In this document: one piece after another, positions 1-32,508 of the stretch
How positions within the stretch are numbered: position 1 is the stretch's first letter
Layout: every line of letters starts with the position of its first letter
NCBI GenBank assembly: GCA_023101725.1
Contig: JALJCO010009054.1
Location: 372,001 to 436,000, forward strand
DNA length: 64,000 nt
DNA from: Atherinomorus stipes
Taxonomy: Eukaryota > Chordata > Actinopteri > Atheriniformes > Atherinidae
Direction of reading: 5' to 3'
Program-made: the position numbers and the translations under genes
Notes under the pieces: generated by a model
Database searches by the model: none
Told to the model about the DNA's origin: nothing
The model's input: only the letters and a program-made list of their open reading frames with translations

Positions 1-642
1 GAGAGAATAAAGTGTAGTAGAGCAGGGTCTTGTGACATGGTCAGAGCCACAGTTCACTACTTTTTATGCAGCAAAACCAAGAAAAAAGAGGTCCTCTCTG
101 CTCCTCTGTCACCATCTATTTTTGTCTGCTGTCAAAGGCGATGATACTCCTTTTCTGAAGCTCAGTGGGAGAGATTCTGCCAAACATTTTTATAAATATA
201 CTGTGTAGGTCATATAGTTCACTATTATGTTTAATATATGTTTTTTGTGCGTGCTCTTTTGTATCTATTCTTAGTTAGATAAAATAAAATATACAGAATC
301 TTAAAACTTGCTTTACACTGGTAACCTCTTATATTTTTACAGGCTTGTATGATTCATTTTTAGTCAAAGGTACCTTTATTAGAAGCAGTGGCTGTCTGGA
401 GAGTTCCTCTAATAGGAGCTGAAGCTGCCACATAGCATTTTTCATAACACAAAAAACTATAAATGATACATCACCTATCTTTTACAGGAAATTGTGTTGA
501 TCCCATTCATTGTATTTTTCCACCCGTGTTTTGATTACAGTAAATCAGAACATGACGATCATTATAAAGAATAAGTGTCAGAGAAGTAGAGGAAATTCCT
601 CCCTGTCTCTAACTTTTTCTTTGCTTAATCTTTCTTTCCCAG
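1..642 (+). other. intron of myh14
   Basis: No coding segment is visible here on either strand. The stretch is AT-rich and ends in a polypyrimidine tract and AG at 641-642, the acceptor of the first myosin exon in the window. The upstream exons, coding the N-terminal SH3-like subdomain and the start codon, must lie before the window. Confidence 0.75.
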
Positions 643-20845
<20,203 letters not shown>

Positions 20846-22774
20846 CGCGCACACACTCGCTCAATCACACAGCCTCGACCACTCAGGGGTGATGGAGTGA
20901 AATGCTCATTACAACACTAGTTTTAATCTAAATGAACTCATAGGATGCATACATTAGGCACTGTAACTATGAAGCAACTTCCCGATGCGATGCTGTTGAA
21001 GATTTGCCTCATTTTTCTCAACAAGTACGGGAAACATATAAACATTGATTTTACAAAGGCTTCTGAATCGATTTTTATTTTTTAATATTTCAAAGACTGG
21101 AAATTTCTACATTAAACCTCGCTAATGCAGTCTAAGAAACTAAACTACATGTATATGTTGTTAAGAGGAAGTGAACTATCAGCTAATTTCATGATGCTGT
21201 ACAGTACTGTACGTAAAAAGCGAAAAATGAATTCAGACTGTCACGTCTTTTACATTAGGATCTATTTCCAAACTAAGCCATGCTCAACACCTTTCTTGAT
21301 GGTTGAATATCCAAATCTGATATCACAAAGGGCTTCTGAGGGTGAAAGTTCTCCTGGAAGGTGTTTCGACAATCTAATGAGTTTTCACGGCCAACTAGAC
21401 TGGACAAATAACTTGTGTGTCAGATAATTCTTTAAATACATGAAACTTGGACAAATCTGGAAAACTGTATAGAAACACAGAGCTGAACATTTTCTACATT
21501 AGCATTAAATAAATGGTTGTTAGTTACCAAAATTCAGTTGATCCTGAGATGATTCTTGATAAGAAACTGGGATGTATTGCTATTCTAATTTTCATATCGC
21601 TAGTCGCAGATAAGAAACGGCGAGCCTGTAGAAACACTCAGCATTACAGCTGTACTGTATGAACCGATAAATCCTTTTTTAAGTAGATTTGGAACAAGTT
21701 AGTAGACAGCAGGTAGTAATAGATAGTTTCTTTAACTTAAGTCTTAACATGTTGCTTCAGAAATTTGTATAATTTATATCAAATGTGAACTTAAGTTATT
21801 GATCACTTCTTGTTTTTTGTGTGACTCAGTCTCTTGGGGAAAGTTTGTGAATCCAGTTATTTCTGCTCCTGCTGGCTCTGGTGTCACGCTGAACAGGGTC
21901 TGTCATAGCATCAGGTCTCACAGGTGAATTTGCATGGAAGATTGCTTGAGTAAATGTCATAGCTGGCTTAAAAAAAATCATAAAACATCACATGCAGTCT
22001 GTGACAGCAACATAACTAGAAAAAAAAAAACACTGAGAAATGTATTCATTTATCTTTTTATCCAAAGCAAAACATTTTTTTCTCATCTTAAACTGATAAA
22101 GACATCACATTAGATTTTAACAAGCATTTGGTACATGGCAGATTTGGTTTCACTCATTTTCTGTGTAAATTACTGCTCAAACAAAGCTTTTGTGTTTAAC
22201 CAAATGGGCGTACGGATGAGAAAAGGGACTTAAATTTGTAGTAAATGTAGAGTAGCTGTAGAACAAAGTAGATGGCGTGAGTAGAGGCTTGTGGAGTTTT
22301 CTATTCTCATCCGGTGAGTCTGCTGGAAACCTGAGTAGAATAAACATACAGCCTCTGCTCACAGCTGCGTAGAAAACTGTAGAATAACCGAGCAACAGGC
22401 TCCAAGCATTTTCATATTCTAGTAGTGTTAGATTAATGAAATGAAATGAACATGGCGGCACTGATGGGAGAATTTTTATGAAGCTAATGGCAAGTGAACA
22501 AACTTGTTCTTCTTTTTTTTTTTTTACCTTTGCTATGAACTCAAGATTACATTATCTGTGTGGCATCAACCAAACACAGGCACTTTGATGACCCTGCTGT
22601 GAAACCTGGTTTTAAAGATGTGTTTCTTCGGACTGTCTCTATTTTCTTTGGCACATTCTTCTTTTTTTTAATGACGGTCTTTTGTTTGTGACCGTCTACT
22701 GCATTTGTATGCCTGTGAAAAGTTTTAGCCTGTTTGAACGACTGAGAATGAGTTGTCTTAACAAACTGGCAGAC

Positions 22775-23110
22775 ATTGCATGAAGGGATAGTTTGACGTT
22801 ATGGGAAATATGCTGACTAGCTGTACTGTATTGCTGAGAGTTGGATGTAAAGGTGGACGATAGCCCCATGATGCTACATTGAATATAAACATTCAGCCCT
22901 TAAGCTTAGCTTTGCATAAATGAATTGAAACTGGGAAAACAGCTAGCTCTAAAATCATAATTTTCTTTACATCTAAAAGCTACTGTGAAAAGAATAAGTG
23001 GACGTTTCATAGGCAGGTTATTTGCAAAACTAACTGCCAGGCACAGTTTGCATTAACTCCTACTACTGCTTATGGTGAAAGAATTATTTTGCACATAACG
23101 TACCATAAGC
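22775..23110. repeat. fish interspersed repeat (GGGATAGTTTGACGTTATGG type)
   Basis: The stretch beginning GGGATAGTTTGACGTTATGG and followed by GGAAATATGCT strongly resembles a short interspersed repeat common in teleost genomes. GTTAGCTTAGCTTAG-type sequence at 20190-20215 looks like a fragment of a related repeat. I cannot name the family with certainty. Confidence 0.45.
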
Positions 23111-24716
23111 ATAAGTTTTGCTCTTTTGCACACATTAAACAGATATAACTCATTAATTTGAAAATTATAGCTGCAGAACTGCAGTGGTGACTTATACATA
23201 CACCATCAGCTGTTCAAAAAATTGTTCCCTGTCTATTCTACGCTAAGCAAACATTCAGCTGGCTATAGTTTAGAGTCAGCAATACTCACATTAAGCTCTT
23301 GGCAAATATCTGATTTCCCAGTTTGAAAGAATGTCACACTTTAGCTTTCAATTGGAACAAATGAAAACTAAAGAATGTGTAGCTGAAATCACAAATGATG
23401 TTACTAAAGTTTGTCTGAATGTTTTTTCTGTTTTTTTTTACTCTGGATATATGAATATATATAATTCTAAACCTTATGGAAAAGGATTAATGCCTACCAT
23501 TAAAATAATACATGACCACTACAATAGTTTCTGGTAATCAGGGTTGCCATCACTGCTCCCCAAACTTCCTTCTATTTAGGTAACAGGTGTATATCATACT
23601 GTTGAAACAAGTGTGTGCAGTACACGACTCATTTTATTATATCCATGCTTTTTGCCAGGCCAGGTTCACCATGAAACACAGGGACAGGTGAAGAACGATC
23701 AAACTGTCTGGGTCAAGAAAGACTACTGACGACATATATTTAACACCCTAAAGGGTTTTTATTTGTATGTATTTTATGTGTAATTCTTTATATTAGCAGT
23801 ATGCAAAGATGCTTTTTTTTTTTTTTTTTACAGAATTGTGTAAAAGCTGCACTTTACACACTACCAACTGAGATAACAGCAGCCAGACTCTGCCAGTTCA
23901 TCATATTTGCATTGTCAGGTAGTTTATCTCAACAAGGAAGACAACGCATTAAGCCAAATGAGCTGATATCTCAAGTCATAACGATACAGTGTGCTTCACT
24001 TAAATGTTTTATTCTAAAAAGAAATGTCATATCAGTGTCTGAGATGTGACAAATTTGTTTAAACAGACCAAATACCTGATGACACAAAGATTGAATCGCT
24101 GGAACGAGGACTGATGAGTTCTGTTCGCCTGTAGCAAAGAGACTAGGCTGGTGCTTCTCTGAGGTTATTTTTCACTTATTTGTTTATGGCTACTGTGGAA
24201 CTTGAAACATTTTTGAAGTATGTTTGAATGTTTTAGTCTTTTTTTTTCTTTTCTTTTTGTTAATTATGCTGTAATTATACAACATCTGACTGGGGTTAAC
24301 TTTAATATATGTCGTTGGTTTTGATCTTTGCGTCTGTGTATTTTGTTATACACACACACTCCTACACATGCATTTTATGAATATTGCTCATTTTGCATTC
24401 CTTAGCCTTCTAACCTTCACACCAAAATACCAAACTTAGGTCTAACCATGTCCCGATTCTTACCCACACAGTAAAACCAAGTCTTCACCATCAAAAATCA
24501 TCCGTAGACAAGATTGTAGTCAGGTTTTGGTTGCCACCATGGCAGAGAAACAAGTAGACACACACACACTTTAGACTCAGAAAGGCATCAAGAAATGTAC
24601 ACACCTTATAGAATTTTTTTTTTCACTATCACAAAGTTTTCTATTCCATGGAGTCACATTGTGTCTATTTGACACCATATTTAGTGTGAACATTTCATTC
24701 TTCAGTTATACACCTG

Positions 24717-24722
24717 AATAAA
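24717..24722 (+). terminator. polyadenylation signal AATAAA, candidate distal myh14 end
   Basis: Canonical hexamer in CCTGAATAAAAACACAG, 3.9 kb after the myosin stop codon and upstream of the opposing gene. It could end a long 3' UTR. Confidence 0.35.
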
Positions 24723-24939
24723 AACACAGAAAAACACCCTTGTGTGTTAAAAAAAAACATTCAATATTTATGTAAAGACATTCAATTGAATTTTAAAAAA
24801 ATTTCCTAAGATCACATTTTATGCTTAACATGTTTCAACTGAGCAAAAGCATTCAGAGTGATTTACAGTAATCCTGGTTCCTAAAAATGTTACAACACTG
24901 TGTGGAATGCAATGGTTGCAGACTTAATAAAGCAAATAT

Positions 24940-24945
24940 TTTATT
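24940..24945 (-). terminator. polyadenylation signal of the FAM181-like gene
   Basis: TTTATT on the plus strand reads AATAAA on the minus strand, about 180 bp beyond the TAG stop of the minus-strand gene. It is the nearest canonical hexamer. Confidence 0.5.
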
Positions 24946-25121
24946 TACGATGACACACAGAAAAAAACTTCAAACTTTGAAAGGGAGACATTTTTCTATC
25001 AAGCAAAGTGTTCAAATAACCCCCGCCTTTACAGACAGACTTATTCTTGGCTCAAGCATCTACTTAAAATCTGCCTAATATCACAAGAAGCAAACTTCAT
25101 TATGATTATGAGCCATTTTAT

Positions 25122-27183
25122 CTAGAACCCCGGTGACTTTCTGTCCTTCAGGATATCGGTGAACAGCCAGTCGTCTTCACTGGGTGGTGTTGAAATGGGG
25201 CGATGCTCGGGGTTGTGAGGAGGAGCAAAAAATGACTGAGCCACACCTTCAAATGGTGTTAAATTTAGGTGTCCACTGTTCACCAGCATGCATGGGCTCT
25301 CCTCCTGGGAGTGCTGGTTTGTCTCCAGAGGTGTGATGTTGCAGTGGTAACTGATAGAGGTGAAAAGCTGGCTCTGGTTTAGGTTGGTACTCTGTGATGT
25401 TTTTACTTGGCTAAATTGCTCTTCTGCTGTGCCTTCACTCTGTCTCAGTGTCTGTGAGTTCCTCTGGTAACTCTGTAAGTAGTTTGTGGCTAGTACCTGA
25501 TCTCCATGGCAGCTATATCCATTACTGCATCTATATTCACCTCCTTCAGAGTGCAGATCCTCCACCCCAGTGAAGCTTTGTGACAGGACTGCATATGTAA
25601 CATCAGCAGCAGCATTGACCTCAAACCCACCATCACCTTGGTATGCACAAATACTGTCAAAGTAACACTCCACATCTTTTTCAACATCCAAGCAGCTTTC
25701 TGAGTCCTTACTGGCAGCAGTGAAGAGCTCCATTATGTCGGTCAACTGACCCTCAGCAGTGCCTTTCTGAGTCTGTGTGCAGGCTGAAAGGTCTGTCAGC
25801 ATTTGAACAGAAAAATCACAAGAGTCAAGAGACAATGGGGAGAGCTCTGGGGAAAAAGAAGGAAGGGTGTCCTCATTTTGTCCAAGCTGAATGAAGCTGG
25901 AGTTGTTTAGAGGTGTTAGTATTTCTTTTGAGAGGTTGATAGTTGGCTTCAGTTGACTTTCATGAAGGCAATATTCAGAATGAAAGAGTTCCGCCTTGTC
26001 AACATAGTCTTTATCCTCTGGGGAGCTCATAAGTGAAAAATCATCAAGCTTGTGGCTTCTTCTCTCCTTTTTCTGTCTTTTTTTGCTTTGGTTGCTCATT
26101 TTGGTGGTCAAAGCGGAGGACTGTGATTTGGGGTGACGTTTCCACAGATGTCTTAAATCAGACTGGCTCTCACTGTCCCCAGGTTCATACAAGTCAATGG
26201 AGGTGTTGCTTCTTGACTTCAAGATGCCATCTGTATCTTTATGATCTTGTTGAGTTGAGATCTCGGGATCTTGTTGAGTTGTGTTACCTGATGTGTTTGG
26301 TGGCTCTGGTATGTGTAATAAAAGCGAGGATGTAGTTTTCTCTTCCTCCTTATAATAAAGCGCTGATGCTAGTCTGTGGTTTGCTGCTTCTATGTCTGCA
26401 AATTTTCTGTCGACAGAAGCAGATGAAAGAATGTGACATGCTGAGTCAAACAAAGTAATTGCTTTAAGAAAGAAAAAAATCACAACTATTTTGATTAAAG
26501 TATTCTAAAATGATAAGTTCAGAGCCTCTAAAGAAAATGGATTATTTATTTATTCATTCTTCCCTGTTCTGTGGACAAAATGCTACAGATAGCAACTGTT
26601 TAGATTGCGTTAGCACAGCAACTAGAAAGAAGAGAGTGTAAAAGAGAGTAAATTACTGTTAAAATCTTTGCTGTAAAAAGGTAAAGTTTTAACAAATACC
26701 TTTAGTTTTTATAAAACTCCTCCTGTGATTGCTTAATTTGTATAGTTTAGAAATCTAAAGATGTTAAAGGTATTTGTCTTGAATGTACAGAGAGATAATA
26801 ATGGTTTTCTTTCTCTCTTTTTTATTTATTTATTTTTTATTCTTCAATTGTTTTTCAGTTTCTTATGGGTAATCTTTAGCCTTGTGACCCCTTAGATCTC
26901 GGCATTAATCCTGAGTTTGGGAACAGTTTCAAGATACTGTCAGAATCAAAGGTGTAGCCTAATTTTCCTGTCTGTTTGCTGATGACCCAACACACCTCTG
27001 TATCATGTTGTGCAAGAAGCGGCGGTGGTTGACCTGCCGTTTGGATGGTCGGTTCTTGCGGGGTTTCTGCAGGGTCCTCATCATATGACCTGCTGCTGAA
27101 GTCACAAAGGTGTAGAGGTCACGACCCCAGGGCATGCCGCGGTCCAGACCGGGCTCGAGACTGACAGAGATTGATGGCCGCAT
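25122..27183 (-). CDS. FAM181-like protein with a YAP-like SFFxPP motif
   Basis: Two exons, 27183-26996 and 26406-25122, join at AG|GTGTGT and CGACAG|A inside an Arg codon and give about 490 aa. The first exon encodes RGRDLYTFVTSAAG-type sequence after MPWG, then KPRKNRPSKRQVNHRRFLHN; the next exon continues RKFADIEAANHRLASALYY. The pattern DLxxFhxSA...LxKPxK...VNHR[KR][YF]L matches the conserved block of FAM181A/FAM181B as I remember them. The rest is low-complexity and Ser/Gln/Thr-rich, as in that family. Near the C-terminus VAQSFFAPP resembles the TEAD-binding omega loop of YAP (LPDSFFKPP); FAM181 proteins are reported TEAD binders through such a loop. The start codon opens exon 1; 5' UTR exons were not located. 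Family assignment is an inference from short motifs. Confidence 0.7.
26407..26995 (-). other. intron of the FAM181-like gene
   Basis: AT-rich intron of 589 bp bounded by GTGTGT at its 5' end (minus strand) and CGACAG at its 3' end. No other feature is seen in it. Confidence 0.75.
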
Positions 27184-28148
27184 GGCTGAGAAATGTAAGT
27201 AGGTATGTATGTTTAAATACAGAACTTAGACAGCATCAAGTGCTTCCCTGTGACCAAATGGGCGAAATAAGAAGATACATTGCTATTTATCCTGTAAAGT
27301 ACCAAAGCTGGTTTATCTTTGGGAAAACAACTTGCAAACCCTGATCAAAAAAACAAATGTCTTCAAATTTAAATTCATCAGATCATTTTCTGACTATCTC
27401 CCTCAATAGTTCATTGTACAAATGATCAGATAAAACTGCAAGCACCAGGTGGATCTAAAATAGTGACAATTCTGCATACTAATTGGAGATGGAGCAGCTA
27501 GTCCTGTGCAGTCAAAACAACCTTGAGATGAGGACATTGAAGACTGTGAAGATGATGATGTACTTCAGGAGACATTTAGCACTGTTGAAACTCCCCCATA
27601 CTATTTAACAGCTCTGTGTCAAAGTTGGACAGATTTAAGTTTTTGTTCGTCTTCATTTCCCAAAACCTGAAGGGGGAGTCAAACACCAACTGCACCAATA
27701 AAAGGCCTAGCAGAGGATGTACTTTCAGCAGCAGATGAAGTTCCTCTTCATCTCTCTTGTGCACTTTCATTTCCATCTGTAGTGAACAGTAAAGACAGCT
27801 GGGAAAAAATCCTTAGGAGTACGCCTGCTCTTTCTCAAGGACCTTTGCTCCTCAAGAATCAGCAGGTCACAACAATTATTGAATTATTATGTTTTGAAAA
27901 AGTGATATTTGTCTTCTGTACTTCAAAAAAGCTTGAGTCATGATCTGCGTCAGGCCCTTGCACTTAACCCTGTTGAATTTCTTTCCTTAACTTGCAACTA
28001 AAAATGTAAACATAAAGCAAAAGAAGTGTATCTGACATGTAGTCCTGGATCTCCACCTCTCACTGAAATAAAACAAAATAAATATCATTATTATATATGG
28101 TATATTGTAATATTTTTTGTTTGCTTCATTACCTCCCAATTGGTACAG

Positions 28149-28210
28149 ATCAGCAAGTGCTTTAATACAGTGGTTCCCAACCTGGGGTCCCTAAAGAGCA
28201 TAAGGGGGCT
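28149..28210. mobile_element. hAT (Charlie-like) terminal sequence
   Basis: CAGTGGTTCCCAACCTGGGG is the characteristic end of Charlie-like hAT elements. Only one end was recognised, so this is probably a fragment. Confidence 0.5.
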
Positions 28211-28302
28211 GGCAAATCTTTTACTGTACAGAGCAGAGCCTGTGTGACTGTTAAAATTAAGGCCATGTCCACAGAGACAAATTAAAAGCTTATTCTGCTT
28301 AG

Positions 28303-28323
28303 CCCCCCCCCCCCCCCCCCCCC
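28303..28323. repeat. poly-C run
   Basis: An uninterrupted run of about 21 cytosines. Such runs are often mis-sized in assemblies. Confidence 0.85.
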
Positions 28324-28734
28324 TTTATGAGCCTGAAAATATGAACTTTTGAAACCAGGTTCCAATGTGAATAAATGGGATTCATCAAAATGTCAAAAAT
28401 AGTTCAAACTTACTGTATTCCCAGATCCACCCTCTACATAAGGACTTTGCACGTTTTCCCTCTGGTCTGAGATTTAGAATCCTGAAGCTTACAACAAAAA
28501 GACTGAAAAACTCTTTTGTTCTGTGTGCAATATCATTTTTAAACAGTCACAGATGATTTTATCATTTTTCTTCTGTTTTTATTGAATGATCCTTTTTTTT
28601 TTTTAGCAGTTTTTTTTTTGTGCATTTTAATATTTGGTTATTTTCTGTTCCTTGTTGTCATTATTTTGTGGACAATCATGTTGGATGTTTAATGTGTTTA
28701 AGAGTATTTTTCTTTTTTTTTTTCTGAGGACCTC

Positions 28735-28785
28735 TCTGTAAAACAAGTTCCCCATTCGGAACAATAAAAATGACTTGACTTGACG
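28735..28785 (+). mobile_element. L2-type LINE 3' end fragment
   Basis: AACAATAAAAATGACTTGAC followed by a short TTGAC-type repeat resembles the 3' terminus of fish L2-like LINEs, as does the clearer copy ending at 40967. No reverse transcriptase remains upstream. Confidence 0.4.
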
Positions 28786-30772
28786 TGTATTGTACCACAC
28801 CTTGTGCATCCAATCAATTTTCATCTATGTACTGTGTGGTTGATTGTGAGGTGGTGGAGCCGTGGTAGTGCAGTAAACATCTTAGAAACTCCAAGTACAG
28901 ATTATTTATTCCTATTCAAAAAAGAAAATAAAATGTAAAACTTTTTGTTGATAATTACCCTAACTTTGTTTTGTTTTTTTATCAAAGGACAGGACCCAAC
29001 CAGAACACATTAATTGTGGCACGTAAGGCTAGCTAGGCAATTTTATTTAAATACCACATTTCATATATGGTTAAATTCAAAGTGCTTTCCATAAAACAAT
29101 AGAAGAACTACAGTGAGGTGCAGGAGAAGCAATAACAAAACAGAAATTAAAAAGAAAGAAGTCTGGTTGCTGAACTTACTGTCAGATAAGCACTACATCC
29201 AATACCTACAGTAACTGATGATTATTGTTTACATCAGAACACAGCTTTTCTACACAGACATAGATGTTCTTAAGAATAAAAACAATTAGAAAAACTGTCT
29301 TACCTTTTTGCTTTGAGGCTGCTGTTTGTCTAAGTTATCCCTCTACAAGCTGCGGTGAAGACTGATGAGGTGGGCTACTTCAGTGGGAGGTGTGACAAGT
29401 AGATTTTGTAAAAGTGCATGTAAGTGTGCGTGTGTGTGTTCACAGTTTAAGTGAAAAGACATCAGTGCTCATTGCCAATGTGTGAATTCTCTTTTTTCTC
29501 TTGCAGTATGAATGGAATCCACGTTGGTAAATTGATGGAGAAAATAAGACACAATGAAAGGCGATGAAAAGAAACTAGCAATTATCTGAGAAGTCAACCG
29601 CTTGAGGAAGTGTGGGCACGTCTCCATTGTATCCCATGCTAAAAGCAGCTTGTTAAATACTGAGAAACATAAACGCACCAGTGGAAGCAGTTAACAAGCC
29701 CTTAATTGGGCCGCTTAAACTCTGGACCCAATTATCACATTCTCAGAGGGAAGAGCTAAGATGGTTGCTAGAGGCTGTAATTGACCTTTACATTTCAATA
29801 GCATATCTTTCAAATGTTGACTTTTACATATGTAGCAGCAGGTGGGTGAATAGGCTGTCCTATTTACGAAGATAAGAAACACTGATGTGCGTATTTTTAA
29901 ATCTGATACAGACAAGTAACTGTGGCACAAATGTAACACAACCTTAAACAGGTAAATATTGCTCCTGCATGAGCAGTGGAACATCTCAATCCGTCTTCTT
30001 TCTTCATGTGAATGAAGATTTTGTAAATCTTGTGTTACTTCACTCCATGAGTGAACCACTGCTGTACCAGTGGCATCTATTTATAGTGACACCACATGTG
30101 CTTCTGACCAGAGGGCTGCACAGCTACAGTAACTGACTGCTTTGGTCTCAACTTCAACACGTTACCAAATTTGAATAATCTGTGGTAAGTCCTGTCTATG
30201 CTTTGACACAAAAATTTAATTAAATTACTCTTGTGACTAATTTTTCTGGCAGTGTATGAGAGGCATCATAAGTCATGCTGTTTCTGGTTAAGCAATGTGT
30301 GTATTTGTACATTCACTGTAAGCACTTGGTAGTATGAAAACCGTCTTCCCATGTGGTTCTTTCCCAGATTCCTCACAGTGGGCTGATAAAGCTTTATCAC
30401 ACTTACCTGCAGCAGTGGCAGAACTTTGACCCGGCGAGAAGACCTCTGTCACTTGTAGATTTTCCCCGCTCCTCCTCTGTGTCCAACAGAACCAATCAGA
30501 GAAGAGTGAGTTTTGCTTTGGTGTTGGAAATAAGAGGAAACGGTGAGAGGAGCCACGCTGAGGGGTAGGTTTCACAATTATTTGGCTTAAAAAAAGGGGG
30601 AAAATGTCTTAAAGAAGTTATTTCCAGTTTGTTATTTTAAAATTTCATCAGCATTGCATAATCAACACAAGTAATTCCTTTTTTATTAATGTCAGCTTAT
30701 TCTGAACATCTATTTAAAAGTCCTTTCCACATTACATAGCAACTCTTCCTTTGTCTGGTCAGACTATCCATC

Positions 30773-32063
30773 ATGAATAGGGCCTGGGCTGTGTTCAAGT
30801 CGCACCCATACATCAGTAACGTCCTGGGATACACAACTTTGTTCGCCTCAGCTGACCTCATACAGCAGGGCTTGCTGGGTGGGAAACCTTCTGCAGGGCC
30901 TTCATCAGAGGACTCAGTTGGCATTGACTGGCACCAGACGGCTCGGGTGGCGACCGTCGGTTTCTGTTTCCATGCCAACTTCAACTATCACTGGCTAAAA
31001 GGCCTGGAGAGGATGCTGCCCGGAGGTGGAGTGAGGGCAGTGACAGGGAAAGTTGTGGTGGACCAGCTTATCGCAGCTCCTCTCACTATCAGTGCCTTTT
31101 ATATTGGTAAGCATGTCCCAAAGAGTAATTTAATCAATTTGCTGTGATTATTTTATTGCACACTTTTGTGTTTCATCTTCTAAACAAGAGATGATGCAAG
31201 GTATGTTGATTTACTCGTGACATCTGCTGATCCAGTCATGTGGTACCTTTTTTATTTAGTAGATTAATAATAATAAAGGATCTGAATCAGTCTTCAAAGC
31301 CTTAGATGTATAACTATAGAATATTAACTCAAATAGCCATAACAATGTAAAGACTGTAAGTAAAAACACTGAAGACGTGATTTCTTAAAATAAATGGTCA
31401 CTGTAATATGTATTCACTCCTCGTTCACACTAAGCTATTTACTGATTGTTGGATTGGTTGTCTCCTGTTTTCATTGTAGAAATAAACTACAGTTAATCTG
31501 AATTATGAATACACATGAAACTTTGCCATGTTCTTTTTTTCTTGTGATACCCAAATATCACACAAATTCTGATCTCTAATATTAAATTAAATTGGTTAAA
31601 ATGATCAAATCAACAGAGATTAAATCAGTTAATAATTTAACATCACTTTTGTCTTTCAGGTTTAAGTTTACTAGAAAAAAAAAGATGACCCACTTGAAGA
31701 CTGGCAACAGAAATTCTGGACATCATACAAGGTACATTTTACAGTCAATGCTTACCTTCTAGACAACATGACCCCAAATTATACCATGAAATAAATCGAA
31801 TTATCTATCTACAGACAGGGGTGGTGTACTGGTCAACAATGCAGGTGAGATACTGGTTTTCTTTTGAACACACTGATTTCAGGAAACAGTGACACACATT
31901 CATCATGTTGTTCCCCACTTTTTCTTCTCTTGCTCCATATCAGGCTGTGAACTTTGCATTTGTTCCCCCCGTGGCACGGACAGTGTTCCTGGGAGGTATC
32001 GCACTGACATTTACAATCTTCCTGTGCCACCTCAGACAGCAGCGCAGCCACAAGCCAGAATGA
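30773..32063 (+). CDS. mpv17l: Mpv17-like protein (Mpv17/PMP22 family)
   Basis: Small integral membrane protein of the Mpv17/PMP22 family. In mammals MPV17L is linked to peroxisomes and mitochondria and to reactive-oxygen metabolism. Exons 30773-31106, 31660-31731, 31815-31844 and 31944-32063 have good splice sites. The protein starts MNRAWAVFKSHPYISNVLGY and contains RVATVGFCFHANFNYHWLKG, VVDQLIAAPLTISAFYIG, FWTSYKTGVVYWSTMQ and VNFAFVPPVARTVFLGG, the family's ordered hydrophobic segments. Length is about 180 aa, which is normal. Exon 31660-31731 is 72 nt where 71 are required: the Glu-Lys-Lys codons fall in a run of nine A's (31675-31683) instead of eight, which shifts the frame. I take this as a probable homopolymer error. 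The ATG follows the acceptor AG at 30761-30762. Confidence 0.9.
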
Positions 32064-32502
32064 ACCTGAGACCTTCATGATGCAAGTTTGAGTAACATAA
32101 TAATATTTACTGAAGCTCATTTGAGAACAGATCAGATCTCTTGAGGAAATGTTCAGCATTATCTTTTAAAAAGATTGCCCTGTCTAAATTTGCTAATACT
32201 GAGAATATAAGATGGGTATTTCTTTCATTTTTAACATGAGAAGTGAGAGAATAAAACCCTTTTTCCTGCCAGAGGTTTAAATGCTGACACGCTATCCATG
32301 TGCATTTGGTTAGAATACCAAAATGGCAGGTTTCCCTGTTTTTTTCTTAGTTGTGAGCTGCAGCACAACCTGCAGGCTCCTCATCTCCCTAAGTCTAAAG
32401 GAGGTGCAGTGATTTTATGCATAAAATGTCATGTGTCTCTTGGGTCTGAAAATGTTTTATTTTGGTTGTTTCAGTTAAATGAGAATTTTGAAAATCTTGG
32501 TG

Positions 32503-32508
32503 AATAAA
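32503..32508 (+). terminator. polyadenylation signal of mpv17l
   Basis: AATAAA in GGTGAATAAATTTATATG, about 440 bp after the mpv17l stop codon. An earlier AATAAA near 32251 is an alternative. Confidence 0.5.

Larger units (their letters stand above)
20846..24725 (+). other. myh14 3' UTR and downstream non-coding region
   Basis: No credible coding exon is seen. AATAAA at 21508-21513 is the first good polyadenylation signal after the stop codon, and another lies at 24717-24722, so the 3' end is uncertain. The region holds A/T homopolymer runs (22021-22030, 22507-22520, 23811-23829) and old repeat pieces, including the segment listed at 22775-23110. Confidence 0.55.
27184..30762. other. intergenic region between divergent genes
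   Basis: It lies between the start of the minus-strand FAM181-like gene and the start of mpv17l, so both promoters should be here. A segment around 30440-30567, followed by GTAGGT at 30567, could be a non-coding first exon of mpv17l; exon 2 would begin after the AG at 30761-30762. Repeats inside are a hAT-like end (28149-28175), a poly-C run (28303-28323) and an L2-type 3' end (28735-28785). No other coding signal was found. Confidence 0.5.
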
